NCBI RefSeq assembly: GCF_032118995.1
Contig: NC_092650.1
Coordinates: forward strand, 4,402,001 to 4,466,000
Source: Asterias amurensis
Lineage: Eukaryota; Echinodermata; Asteroidea; Forcipulatida; Asteriidae
DNA: 64,000 nucleotides
Direction: 5' to 3'
Every line of letters starts with the position of its first letter. Position 1 is the stretch's first letter. Both the position numbers and the translations under genes were made by a program. Below the pieces are notes generated by a model, which made no database searches, was not told where the DNA came from, and worked only from the letters and a program-made list of their open reading frames with translations. This document shows positions 32,971 to 44,021 of the stretch, piece after piece.

Positions 32971-33175
32971 TATGCAGGGCCCAATTTCATAAAGCTGCTA
33001 AAAGCACAGAAAGTAGCTAAGCACAACAAAATGTTGCTTACCAAAACAAGGGTACCAGTCAAACTAACATGTCACACGTACAACTTTTGACTGGTATCCT
33101 GCTCATTTCTGCTAAGCAGACAATTAATCAGCAGTAATTGTTTTGCTTAAGCAGCTCCATGATATTGGGCTGCTG
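32971..33175. mobile_element. inverted-repeat element, GGGCCCAATTTCATAAAGCT family
   Basis: GGGCCCAATTTCATAAAGCT at the left and AGCAGCTCCATGATATTGGG at the right are mirror images. AAGCACAACAAAATGTTGCT lies inside. Confidence 0.75.
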
Positions 33176-33692
33176 GTTCTTATGTGTGTGGTCCTCCCCT
33201 TGAGCGTCATCATTTCAGTTGATTGGTGATCATCTGGCTAAACTTGACACAGTCTTTCATCAGTGAATGATGGCAGTCCAAAAAGCATTTGAAAGCTTTG
33301 CATAGAGTGGTAAAAATAATAAGTACCAATTCTAGTTAACTTGCATGGTACAAAAACCAGGTGTAAAATCACCTTTGAGAGGAGAGTTTGCTCTGAGAAG
33401 TGTTCTATCATATAAATATTGTCTCTTGGTCACTTGAACCATGGCACAGTTCTCAAGACGTTCAGTTCAAAAACACAAAAAGGTTGGTTTTTATCCACAC
33501 AGCAGTCCTACGCTCCATGAAAGGTTCTTGAACTTGTAGTAGAGTCAGGTAGCTAAACTCGGCACAGTCCTTCTTCAGCTGGTGGCAATCAGTCCAAAAA
33601 TGGCTAGGGTGTATGTCATCTCTAAAGCCATCAACTCAACCTGAGGTAGAAAATTAAAAATTTCCAAAATTAATTTTGATATAGACCCAGTA

Positions 33693-33812
33693 ACTGGGGC
33701 GCTGTACTCCTTTTTCGAATTTTGTCATTATCGGTTCATAGACCGATATTGACACAGTTCAACTGATAATGACAAAATTTCGAAAAAGGAGTAGGGCCAA
33801 CAGTGCCCCAGT
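33693..33812. mobile_element. palindromic MITE with ACTGGGGCGCTG ends
   Basis: ACTCCTTTTTCGAATTTTGT and ACAAAATTTCGAAAAAGGAG are mirror arms, closed by ACTGGGGCGCTG and CAGTGCCCCAGT. Confidence 0.9.
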
Positions 33813-33897
33813 AATAAAACTTATTTAATAGAAGCATCAGCTGTTCTGAGGGCTAGTCAAACCTGAATGATTGCAAAGAAAAATCTCAATTCCAACC

Positions 33898-34080
33898 CGG
33901 GCCCAATTTCATACAGATGTTCATCAGAAAATACTGCTCAGCAAATTTCTTTGCAAAGCAAGAAAATGAGTGGAGCACCAGTTGCAACAATGACAAACCC
34001 GTTTTTGTTTGCCATGATTTTTCTGTGCTTTTAGTAAGTTTTATTTTTCATTAACAGACTTTAATAATACATGGGGCCCA
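33898..34080. mobile_element. worn inverted-repeat element, GGGCCCAATTTCATAC family
   Basis: GGGCCCAATTTCATACAGAT at the left, CATGGGGCCCAG at the right, with GCTCAGCAAATTTCTTTGC inside. Confidence 0.55.
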
Positions 34081-35699
34081 GTTCTTCAATTTAACTCAAC
34101 ATTAAAACTTTTTGTATTAAACAAAATTTCCTTTTCTGACAATCTTGACCTCATTATTTTAATGAAGTTTTCCACCAGTTGTTTGTATGGTGTGCTGGCG
34201 TATCAAACTCTATGATGCAAATGAGTGTTTTTCTTCAAATCAAATTTGAAACAGTCAACTCATTTGCCAAATTTGTGGGATGAACTCTCCCAAAAAAGGA
34301 TTGCTAGAATGAGTTTTTCAAGCTTACCAAGTTCTCTGGTGTCTTTTTGCCCTAGTCCAAAAAAGTGGTGGTTAGCCAACATCGCTACGTCAATGTCACT
34401 TGAACGGTTGATTTTGTAGCGGAGAGTCATCTGGCTAGACTTGACACAGTCCTTCAGGTGTCAAGTCCAAAGAGTGTTAATTAGCCTCAAGATGTCATCT
34501 TCAAGGTCATCATCTCAGCCTGTGGTAAAAAGATTCAAAAAGCCATTTTGAGAAACTCTTTTACAACAAGTATAAGTTGAGTCTGAATGCTTACAAAGAA
34601 AAAACTCTCCTCCAGCACTACTCACTTTCACCTTTGAAAATGCAAACATATTCCGGGTTTTTGTTAAATGGTTTGTACTATAAATAAAATCTTCTTCTTA
34701 AAAACTTGTCCTCATTATTTTGATAAAATTTTCCACCTGTTGTTTGTATTGTGTGCTCATTTCAAACTCAATGATGCTGCTTCTACTTCTACTTCTACTT
34801 CGTACTTGGCATTTCCTTTGAAATTTGAAACATTCAACTCATTTGCCAAAATTTGTGGGATGAACTTTCTCTTCAAAAAGATCGTTTTAGAATGAGTTTT
34901 ATCAAACTTACCAAGTTGTCCGTTGTCTTTTTGCCTCAGTCCAAAAAAGTATTGGTTAGCCTCAACGTCGCCACGTCACTCAGTTGATCCATGGAGGAAT
35001 AAATTATGGTTGATCTTGTAGTAGGGAGAGTCACCTGGCTAGACTTGGCACAGTCCTCTTAATGTCATCTTCAAGGTCATCATCTCAGCCTGTGGTTGAA
35101 GTTTCACAAAGTAAATTTTGAGAAAAAGTCTCCTCCAGCGCTACTCACTTTTCACCTCATTGAAAATGGGAACTATTCTGACATAATATTTCAGGTTTTT
35201 GTTGATTTTTTGTTCTAAAAATAACATCTTCTTCTGACAAACTTGACCTCATTATTTTAATGGAATTTTCCACCAGTTGTTCATATTGTGTGCTCATTTC
35301 AAACTCAGTGATGCTTCTTGACTTTTGCGCCGGTACTTTGGCATTTCCTTCAAATTGAATTTGAAGTATTCAACTCATTTGCCAAATTTTGTGGGATGAA
35401 TCTTATCTTCAAGAAGATTGTTTTAGTATGAGTTTTTCAAACTTACCAGGTTAACTGTTGTATTTTTGCCTTAGTCCCCAAAAGTGTTGGTTAGCCTAAA
35501 CATCGCTACGTCACTCGAACAGTAACTGTTGATCTTGTAGCGGAGAGTCATGTGGATAGACTTGACACAGTCCTTCTTCAGGTGGTAGTCCAAAGAGTGT
35601 TAATTAGCCTCGAGATGTCGTCCCCAAGATCATCATCTCAGCCTGTGGTTGAAAGTTTCAAAAAGTCATGTTGAGAATTTTTGATAAAACAAGTATAGG

Positions 35700-36010
35700 T
35701 TAAAGACACTGAACACCTTTGGTAATTTAGCTCACTGCGGTCATCGAAGTTGTGAGATATATGGAAAGAATACACAGATGTCATACAAAGTCGTGTGCTT
35801 TCAGATGCTTGATTTTGAGACATCAAAATATAATTATGAGGTCTCGAAATCAAATTCAAATATTTTAGTGGAAAAATACTTCTTTCTCGAAATCCACGTT
35901 ACTTCAGAGGGAGCCGTTTCTCACAATTTCTCACAATTCTTTTCACAAACAAGTCTTTGTGCTAACAATTATTTTAAGTAATTACCAATAGTGTCCATGG
36001 TGCCTTTGGG
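35700..36010. mobile_element. M1 MITE, copy 9
   Basis: Starts TTAAAGACACTGAACACCTT. GAGGTCTCGAAATCAAATTC lies inside, and it ends AATAGTGTCCATGGTGCCTTT. It splits one unit of the ~560-bp array. Confidence 0.85.
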
Positions 36011-37052
36011 TTTAAGTCTGAATGCTTACAAAGAAAACTTTCCTCCAGCACTACTCACTTTTCACCTCATTGAAAATGCATACTATTATGACATAATATT
36101 CCAGGTATTTGTTGAATTGCTGTTACTAAAAATAAAATCTTCTGAAAATCTTGACTTGCTGATTTATTGAAGGTTCCTCATTTTTGTTTGCATAGTATTT
36201 TTAATACAAACTAAAGGATGCATTATGCATGTATATTCTTTGAAATATATTTGACAGCTCAAATTTCAACACAGTTTTTACCAAATTTGTGAGAAAAAAG
36301 AACAAAAGTTTCAGAATGATGTTAAACGAAAAAAACAAGTTGGTTATACTCCACATCGCTTTGTCACTTGAACGGTTGACTTTGTAGAGCAGAGAGATTC
36401 ATCTGGATAGACTTGACACAGTCCTTCTAAGCTGATGGTGCACAGTCAAAAAACCGTCCAGAGTATAGCCTCAACTTTGGGTGATGCCATCTCTCAATCT
36501 TTGGAAACAAACATATAGTTTTTGAAGATTAATGTTGGTAAAATCTTCTAATTTCAGTTACAAAAAAGTTATACATTGACTGCTGATCACAATTAACCAC
36601 TGAGAGGTTCAAAGTCTGATTTTGTTTGTGTATGTTTCAATTTTCCTTTCCAATTAGTATATTCAGCACATTGATGACGGCTTACTTGTAAACTGCTAAA
36701 TATCTTTGTTGATTGTCCCACATTGTAGGGGAATGCTCTTTAAAGAAAGAGGCTAAAAAGACACATCCTTTTCGTCTGGCAACTAACACCCGTTATCTCT
36801 ATTTTATTTGTTTGTGATTCAAAATTGTGTGGTCGCCTTGTCCCACTAGTATAGTTGGTAACTTTATAACTTGATCTTAATCTTTTGCACGACTCTAGCT
36901 GGATGGGCATCATCTCAGCTCAATGGAAACTACTTCATCATCATCATCAAGATGAAAACACAATCTGCTCTTTAGAAGATATATATTTCAAAAAGGTTAC
37001 CTTTTTGGGTCACATCAGTTGGCCAAAATCTATACATTACCTGAGATAACCC

Positions 37053-39636
37053 TCAATACTTTACCAAACCCATGTAATCTATGGTTTCCCAGACCTGCCA
37101 TCCATCTGCGCTTGCCAAAACATCCTCTTTAGCAAAAACATGTTGCAGCTGTGTGAAAACAAAAATAAGGTAAAATATGGTAATTTACGGCATTGCATGG
37201 AGAAATTGTTAGAGCTGTGGAGGAAAGAGTAGTTATTCTTTCACACTCTCTAAATGCAAAATAGTGAAAAAAGCACTCTTTGAAGAGCCACATGAGGGAC
37301 AGCTCTTTTTCGAATGGTCTTCCACTCTTTTAGATTGAAGTTTGCATCTTTTTGAGTGATTTTTCACTCTGCCCTAGAGTGAAACCCATATAAAAAAGTG
37401 TGAAATAACCCCCACTCTTTTTAAAGAGCCATATGAGGGGCTACTCAAAATGTAAAGAGTGGTGTTTTTTTTCACTCTTTTACATTTAGAGAGCACTTAC
37501 CCAATACTTATACCTGATACCTTGCTCCAACCTTTGCCCCTTGCTGACCTCCTGTCACTCATCAGGGACATCGAAGGGGGGACAGTCTTCATCTTCTACT
37601 CGTAGTTCTTAGTTTTGGTTCAAGGCATTATCTTTTGTTTTGTTGCGGATCTTATTTTAGTTGTCTCTGAATGAGGTCCACGAAAATGAAATAAGATTGA
37701 GATCCTTGAAACAAGACTAAGTTCTACGCCATTCACACCCTATTACCATGGAGGAAGAAAATACTTTCTTTCCTCCATGGTTATACTTAACCTGTCTTCA
37801 GCCAACCTGCTGAAAGAGTAGAGAGTTAGTCTTATCTCTAGGCCAACACTGATACTCTAGGCCTTAAGGCCGTATCCGAATTTGTGGCTACAGCTACGAC
37901 CGTTGCCAGGGAAGTTGCTAAGGGTGTCCTATACTTCAATGCACTATGACGCGGCAGCCGTAGCCATAGCCGTAGCCACCAATTCGGATACGGCCACTGA
38001 CTCACCATTCATACGTACCCAGGCACCACTGAAGTCTTTCTCCCAAGGCTGCTTTTTTATCCATGCTTTCTTTTCTTTCGCCACCTCTGAGGTTTTTTTT
38101 TTTCTTTTTTTTTAGACTTGAAGAACTCGATATTTGCCAATAGTTCCTCAATTTTTTTTTATTTGAAGTTTGATCTAAATGAGCAAGTGTTACAGCTTTG
38201 TTATGTTTACTTTTTTTTTCTCTTTCAAATACAATTTTAGTTTGAACTGTCTATATTTAGGAATGATGTCATGCTGATGTTGAGAATATGTAAACATTAA
38301 TTTAGTTGAACTAAATTCTTTATTTACAACTTTCATCAAATCAAACATAAATCATCTATTGACCTAGGTTCTTTATCGGTTATCTGTAATTATTGTAAGA
38401 TTTTTTTTTTACGATTTAATCATTTGAAAATTTCTACATTCAGAAATGATGTCATGCTGATATAAGGAATATGTAAATATTCATTTAGAAAGTCTAAATT
38501 CTTTGTTTACTTCTAACTCCTTAATCAAACATTAATCATACAATGAACGTTGATTAGACTGCATTGTTACTTCTAAACTTTTGGTTGTGGGATAAGTGTT
38601 GTGTCCACACTATGCAGTACCTAGTTAGCAAAAAGGACTTTATATTATTACAGAATTCTCTTCTTTCTGAAAAACCCTTTTTCCCTTTTTTTTATTTTAA
38701 GAATTATCAAAATTTTGTTACGAATTAGGTAAAGTTGGATTTTGTTACATTTTGAAGGTGTTAAATTATGACAATTTAAAATAAACATGACAACTGATAA
38801 CTTGAAGTATCGACCCGACAGAAATTTCCAGTAAGACTAGTCTCCTAATTAAAAAGCATCATTGGCTTCGACCAATATGCAACTCAAGAAATGCCAGGAA
38901 AGTGTGATTTTACCTTGAAAGCTCTACAAGCAAGGACAACATCAACAAGATCGTGGAGCATCTTGGTGGGGAAGGGGCGGTACGAGGGGTGGGACTCTGC
39001 AAGAGAACGGGTTAGATATCCTCTTACACTTTGGAGTCTTCGTCTCGTCTTGATCTTGATTTAGGACAACTTGCGTTATCCGACCTCCACTATTGCGCCT
39101 AATCAGTAATGGTCCCCCACCCCCTCTTTTTTTAGAGAACCCTTTCTTTTCTTCTAAGAATCATCAAAAGAAGTCTTATTTTCATTCAGTTCAATTCAAT
39201 TATTGTTTTTAAACAATAGAAAAACACATGCAATTTGTTTTCAAGAAGTGCATCAATTTAAAAAAGCAATTTTTTTTCCTTCTTACTAGAGTGTGTTTGC
39301 TGCCCTTTGAGGGATAACTTTGATAACAAGGCAATTAAGGCCTGTAATGATACAGGGCAGCATCTATCAATTTAATAATTCATTTTTCTTTCTTTACAAA
39401 GTTGCAGTAGACCTTACGTCTCCCGAGTGCGTTTGCTGCCCTCTAAGAGATACAAAAGCAATTAAGGCTTTTAAGGACAAAGGGCAGCATTTTTCAAAGA
39501 ATTTAATCGCAAAAAAAATGTGGAGGTCGGATGGTGCCAAGTTTTCCTTACCTGAATCCGGCGATGCCTCCGGCGAGGACTCCAATGTTACGTCCACAAA
39601 CCACATATCCAAAGATAACATCTGACAGTGACACAT
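37053..39636 (-). CDS. unrecognised small protein, three coding exons
   Basis: Exons: 39552-39636 (from the ATG; the exon extends upstream to 39679 as leader), 38914-38996, and 37053-37148 (stop at 37053-37055). Junctions are GT-AG, phases 1 then 0, for 87 aa. It reads MCHCQMLSLDMWFVDVTLES, then SYRPFPTKMLHDLVDVVLAC, then RAFKLQHVFAKEDVLASADG, then WQVWETIDYMGLVKY. The composition looks like a folded, partly helical protein. I do not recognise it. A weaker donor at 37063-37064 (GTAAAG) would skip the stop and continue the protein. A stronger one at 37039-37040 (CAG then GTAATG), just past the stop, would join a non-coding 3' exon, perhaps the repeated modules at 33.2-36.6 kb. It may be a whole small gene or the 5' part of a longer one. 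Confidence 0.45.
37244..37497. mobile_element. palindromic MITE with CTCTCTAAATG ends
   Basis: ACTCTCTAAATGCAAAATAG at the left mirrors CTTTTACATTTAGAGAGC at the right. CTCTTT/AAAGAG words repeat inside. Confidence 0.8.
37868..37995. mobile_element. palindromic MITE with GGCCGTATCCGAATT ends
   Basis: GGCCGTATCCGAATTTGTGG and CCACCAATTCGGATACGGCC are terminal inverted repeats. CAGCTACG and CCGTAGCC words extend the arms. Confidence 0.9.
38250..38575 (+). repeat. two-copy tandem duplication (~190 bp)
   Basis: GAATGATGTCATGCTGATGT at 38261 recurs as AAATGATGTCATGCTGATAT near 38444. Both are followed by AATATGTAAA and later by TCTAAATTCTTT or ACTAAATTCTTT. Intron of the small gene. Confidence 0.75.
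39285..39510 (+). repeat. two-copy tandem duplication with TGCTGCCCT/AGGGCAGCA ends
   Basis: GTGTTTGCTGCCCTTTGAGG (39292) and GCGTTTGCTGCCCTCTAAGA (39429) each lead to GCAATTAAGG and an AGGGCAGCAT end. Each copy is a small inverted-repeat unit. Confidence 0.75.
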
Positions 39637-39679
39637 GGGCGAATTCTCTCGAGACTAGTCGGCACAAAGATAGGAGCAC

Positions 39680-40477
39680 CTAAAAAATGAAATAGGGTTA
39701 GAATTATTTCGTTGCCTCAGACTATTACATCAAATTATTTTATTTCGAAGACGAAAACAAACAGGGCTTTAAGCCGTGAGGGCACCCCCTGATTTAGGTG
39801 TTCCAAAGCCTAACACCTTACGCCACATTCCACAGCGACTCGGGGCGAGCACCCCCAAGCCACCCGAGCTCAATCACCGAAGTTTTAGTCCAAAAAAGTC
39901 TGTAGTCGGAATAAGACAACTTTGTAGAATTCCCAAATAATGTAGTGAAGGGCTCAACAGTGAATTGTGTGTTGGAAAAAAATGGAGGTAGAATGTCTAC
40001 CTCCACGGTGAACACTGCAACTTTTAGTACAAGTGTTCAGCCATGAGACAACAACATACACAACGCATTGTCGGCCTATCTTTCAAAACCTTGGCCAAGT
40101 CTTTTAGAATATCACCTTTTAAAACGTGCAAAAGTTTCGACGAAATAGTTCTGAATGAACATTACTGAGTTCTGGTGAGCATATTTCGATAAAGTTCATC
40201 AGGAAAACTCGACAATTTTGACAAATTAGATAGTAAAGTTCATCATGAAAACGCGACGTCCAAGACTCATCCTCCAGCGCGACACGTCCAGTAGTGCCGT
40301 GCAGTATCGGCCACAACGTGGGCTTCGAAAACCGTGCCAAGATCTCTCCCAGTATTTGCATAACAAGAAGTCTTTCAGAAGATGGCATTCCACAGTCACC
40401 AGCTGTTTTCCTGATTCATTCTTTTTTTTCTTCGGTGATGTAGGTCAACCCATTAGAGTTATATAACAGTGTTCCTA
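39680..40477. other. upstream of the small gene, no gene recognised
   Basis: A minus-strand frame at 40119-40388 is open but has no recognisable domain or clear splice sites. The region may hold the promoter and leader of the small gene. Confidence 0.35.
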
Positions 40478-40580
40478 AGCAGAGCATTCTGAAAGCGAAC
40501 GACCATGGGTTCGAATCCCTCATTGGTATTTCTTTACAAACACTAAGTGAACTAAGCGTGACCCGTGCTTACGACGATGG
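40478..40580 (+). mobile_element. SINE head remnant
   Basis: CCATGGGTTCGAATCCCTCA (B box) after AAGCAGAGCATTCTGAAAGC. Confidence 0.5.
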
Positions 40581-40999
40581 GTCAGCAGCATTTTATTAAT
40601 GGTAACAATTACTCCTTGTTCAGCAATCTCATTTTGGTTCTTTTATGTGATACTTGAATTGCTTGCCGACATTTTGGTTAATCAAAATTGCGGAGAGAGG
40701 AACACGTAGACCACTTCAAGGCCGAGTTTCATTTGTTTAAAACCAAAAACAACTTGTGTCTGTGGTTCGGTGCCATTTTCTCTATGAACAAAATTCTTTT
40801 CGAGAATTCTCTAATGGTTCTTTTTAACATGTTGTTTAGTTTGGTTGGTTTACAACAACAGCTATAATTCTGTGTTTCCCCACTCAAAGAAAATAGGGAG
40901 GCAACGGGGTCATCCCTGGTGTAATTTTTATTTGGAAATAACATATATACCGACCACTACGTTGTATATTTCTTGAAGTGATACTGCACTATGTCAAAA

Positions 41000-42190
41000 A
41001 TGTCAAAAAATCATTAAAATGCTGAAAATAACCCTTGTGTCTTGTTTTCTTCAATTTTATGTAAAAAAAACCAAAATGTATGTCAAAATTCAATTTTATG
41101 TCAAAAATCAATTAAAATACTGGACTTACTCCTGGAGGAATTTTGGGCACAATTATTCATAAACATTATAGATAAAGTAACCTCATGTTTTTTTCCGATT
41201 TAAGGCCAAAAACTAATAAAAATGCTGGACTTACCCTTGTGATTTTTACAATCAATTTTAGGCAAACATTTGTGATTTTGTGATTTTTTTTCAGTTTAGG
41301 CCCAAAATGGATAAGAATGCAGGACTTAACCCATGAGGCCCTTTTTCAGAATCGGACCCAAATTAATTCTAATGCTGGATATGGCCCTTGTGGTGAACTT
41401 GTGATCTCTCAGTTTTCGGCAAAATTTGATTAATATGTTGGATTTGTCATTGGTGAAATTTTCAATAGGCAGAAAATTTCAAAAAAAATGCTGGACTTTC
41501 CCCTTTAAACATAATAATGAACAGTTTTTGTAGAGCGCATATCACAATCACAGAGAAGTAAAAGTTAATAGAGATGTGAAGTAAATACAAAGCAAAATTT
41601 GGTTGAAACAGAAAGAAGTACTGAATAAAAAATAAATGTGTTTTTAACTTTGTCTTAAATACATTCACTGTTTGAGCTTGTTTTATGTTGTCCGGAAGAC
41701 TATTCCATAATTCTGCTGCTGCTGCAAAAGCTCTGGCCCCATAAAATTTAGTAAAAGTCGAGGGACAAACCAAAAGAGACCTGGATTTAGAGCGGAGATT
41801 ACGAACTGGATGATATTTTTTGATGATTTTCTACATCCATTTTTTAGGCAAAACTTTTTTAAATTGCTGGAATTACTACCCCCTGCATTTTTTAAGTCAC
41901 TGTCAAAACAATTAATAAAATGCTGGAACTACCACCTTGTATTTTTTGGATAATTTTATGCTAAGAATCATAAAAATGATGTGGTTAAATCTTGTAATTT
42001 GTCAAGTTTTGGGCAACACTTTGATTAAAATGCTGCATTTACCCCTTTTTATTTTCTTTTTATTAGGGCAAACTTTTTTTTTTTTTTGGGAGTAACCCCT
42101 TGTGATTTGTTAAGTTTTGGGCAAAACTTTGATTGAATTGCTGGACTTACCCCTTGTAATTTTCGGCCAAGATTTTATGAAAATGTCAAA
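41000..42190. repeat. degenerate second block of the 54-bp minisatellite
   Basis: AAAAATGCTGGACTTACCCT and CTTGTGATTTTT words recur every ~50-60 bases with heavy drift. The block is split by the LINE piece at 41505-41830. Confidence 0.75.
41505..41830 (-). mobile_element. 3'-terminal LINE fragment inside the minisatellite
   Basis: The minus strand encodes the end of a reverse-transcriptase protein: SRSLLVCPSTFTKFYGARAF, then AAELWNSLPDNIKQAQTVNV, then FKTKLKTHLF. The LWNSLP...FKTKLKTHLF end is common to L2/CR1/Jockey-like LINEs. Only the last ~60 codons remain. Confidence 0.75.
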
Positions 42191-42655
42191 TGGCATTTTA
42201 AAACAAAATTTGTTTTTTAAAGTGCGACTTTATGCTCGAAAATGATACACTAAGAAAACCCTATTTTTTTTTAAATCGCACAGAAAATTATTTAGATTTT
42301 TAAAACAAGACTTACATTTTCAAAAAATATGAAAAATGCCATAGGTCAAGTGGATACGAAATGGCATCATTACGGATGCAAAATTCTTTTTTAAATCAAA
42401 AACTAAAATTCCCGCAAAAAAATGTAACATACAATGACAAGAGTTCAGTAATTGAAATAACCACACCAGCAATAGTATTTTGCTTAAAAAAACCTTTACT
42501 CTCTTTATTAATGGCACACAGATTTACACAGACTTCTTAGGAAAGCTTTCAGCATCCTCTTTTGCGTGAAATAAATCCCCTGTGCTGTATAAACGCACAC
42601 CCATTCCTAAAAATCGTTTGGGGTTTGTATTAAACAATTTTTTTTGTTAAACCTA

Positions 42656-43032
42656 TAAAGGGTCTTGGTACTTTTTGTAGGACACACAAAACACAATTTC
42701 CACAGACTTACTTTAAACTTAGTTTGAAGATAATGATGGTAGAAAGCTTCCCTTAAACAATAACTTACTGAGGTGCTGTAGTTTTTCAGAAATGAATAAA
42801 ACAACTCATGAAAATAATGTTTGTCTCAGTGAGACGAACATTATTTTAACATGTAATTGTAAAACATATTATTTTTCGACATTGTTTTACTCATTTCTAA
42901 AAAAATACAGTACCTCAGTAAGAAATATTTTAAGGGAAGCTTTCTACCATCATTAACTTCAGACCCTATAAGTTTAATGTAAATCTGTGGACATTGTGTT
43001 TTGTGACATACAAACATTACCCAGACCCTTTA
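42656..43032. mobile_element. palindromic MITE with TAAAGGGTCT ends
   Basis: A long imperfect palindrome: TAAAGGGTCTTGGTACTTTT against its mirror near ATTACCCAGACCCTTTA. TTACTGAGGTGCTGTAGTTT is mirrored by TACAGTACCTCAGTAAG, and the loop is at TGTCTCAGTGAGACGA. Confidence 0.9.
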
Positions 43033-43822
43033 GACAAATAAACTGATTAGTTATGCACCATCTTGTCTGGACATAAACTTCAACTGGCATGCATTTTCAT
43101 TTAATTTGGAAGTATAAGATCCCAAGCCACTTAAAAAAAGTTTTTACTCAATATAAATCTCAGCTTGTAAATTTAGATCAAAATTAAAGGATCCTCAATC
43201 ACAAAACAAAACAAACCGTCCCGATTCACCATCCAGGTATATCTTCCCACTATCTTATTAGCTTCACACTCGCCTCGGTAAATGATGCTTTTTTACTAAG
43301 TTTTCAGACAGACAAGATGGATGCTCATTCAAATATTGAACAAATATAATCGATAGTATGTTACTCCCAAACATACATGCTCAGATAAGTGAAATCAGCG
43401 ATAGGTGATTACAAAATAACCCCCAGAAAAAAAGGCAAATTTCAAGCATCAACTCCAGTACCATCAGTTCCTCTTTTGTACAGGGGAAACAAAGCGTAGC
43501 ACGGTAGGTGAACTCCTGTGCACACTACACAATGGAATAACTAATTAGTGAACATACACATCAGACAGTCAACTGACCATCCGAAAATTAAATGCTCTGA
43601 GGTCATTCCTGGTATTTTATAAACATCAATCGTAAGCCTGTTTAAGTTTTGTGTGTATACAACCTATCCTACGCAAACTATTTAAAGTCGTCCTTGTTTG
43701 CCTTTAGAGACTTTGATTCAATTTGATCACTTGATCATTCAACCGTACTCCCTCCCTGTGGACTTCTCTTATGTCTGACTTTCTTGGTAAACGTCTCAAC
43801 ATTCATAGCTCGGTAGACACAG
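43033..43822. other. spacer downstream of FARS2, nothing recognised
   Basis: AT-rich, no gene or repeat recognised. It may hold the far end of the FARS2 3' untranslated region. Confidence 0.4.
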
Positions 43823-43985
43823 GCCTGGAATTTCATCTTTGAGAGGGCAAGGCCATTTTCTTTTTGCAAAGGGGCACTTCCATTGGAAATTCTTAAAGTC
43901 AATGGGAAACTTTTAAAGGGGCACCAAGGCCAAGACCAGTGGCAACTGAGGTCAGTGCCTGCATGTAGTTCCAGGCCTGAGACAT
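43823..43985. repeat. dispersed repeat, GGGGCACCAAGGCCA family
   Basis: AAAGGGGCACCAAGGCCAAG here matches TTAAAGGGGCATCAAGGCAA near 22628 and TCAAGGGCACCAAGGCAATG near 51998. Confidence 0.6.
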
Positions 43986-44021
43986 TCAAGCACCATCTCA
44001 GATCCCTGTTATGGGGTAATC

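Larger units (their letters stand above)
33200..36560 (-). repeat. ~560-bp tandem repeat with conserved exon-like modules
   Basis: About six or seven degenerate units. Each holds, on the minus strand, an acceptor (CCACAG), a module of about 180-195 bases starting GCTGAGATGATGACCTTG and containing GGACTGTGTCAAGTCTA, and a donor (CTTG then GTAAG). The clearest modules are 34328-34519, 34912-35089 and 35447-35642, with acceptors 570 and 553 bases apart. Wider gaps are explained by inserted MITEs (33693-33812, 33898-34080, 35700-36010). All frames hit stops within about 22 codons, so the modules are not protein-coding, yet their splice-site words are kept. They lie downstream of the small gene at 37053-39636. 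Confidence 0.7.

Noticed and set aside
40119-40388. Minus-strand frame of 89 codons as an upstream exon of the small gene
   Set aside because: No convincing donor or motif was found. The small gene already has a start Met preceded by an in-frame stop in its first exon.
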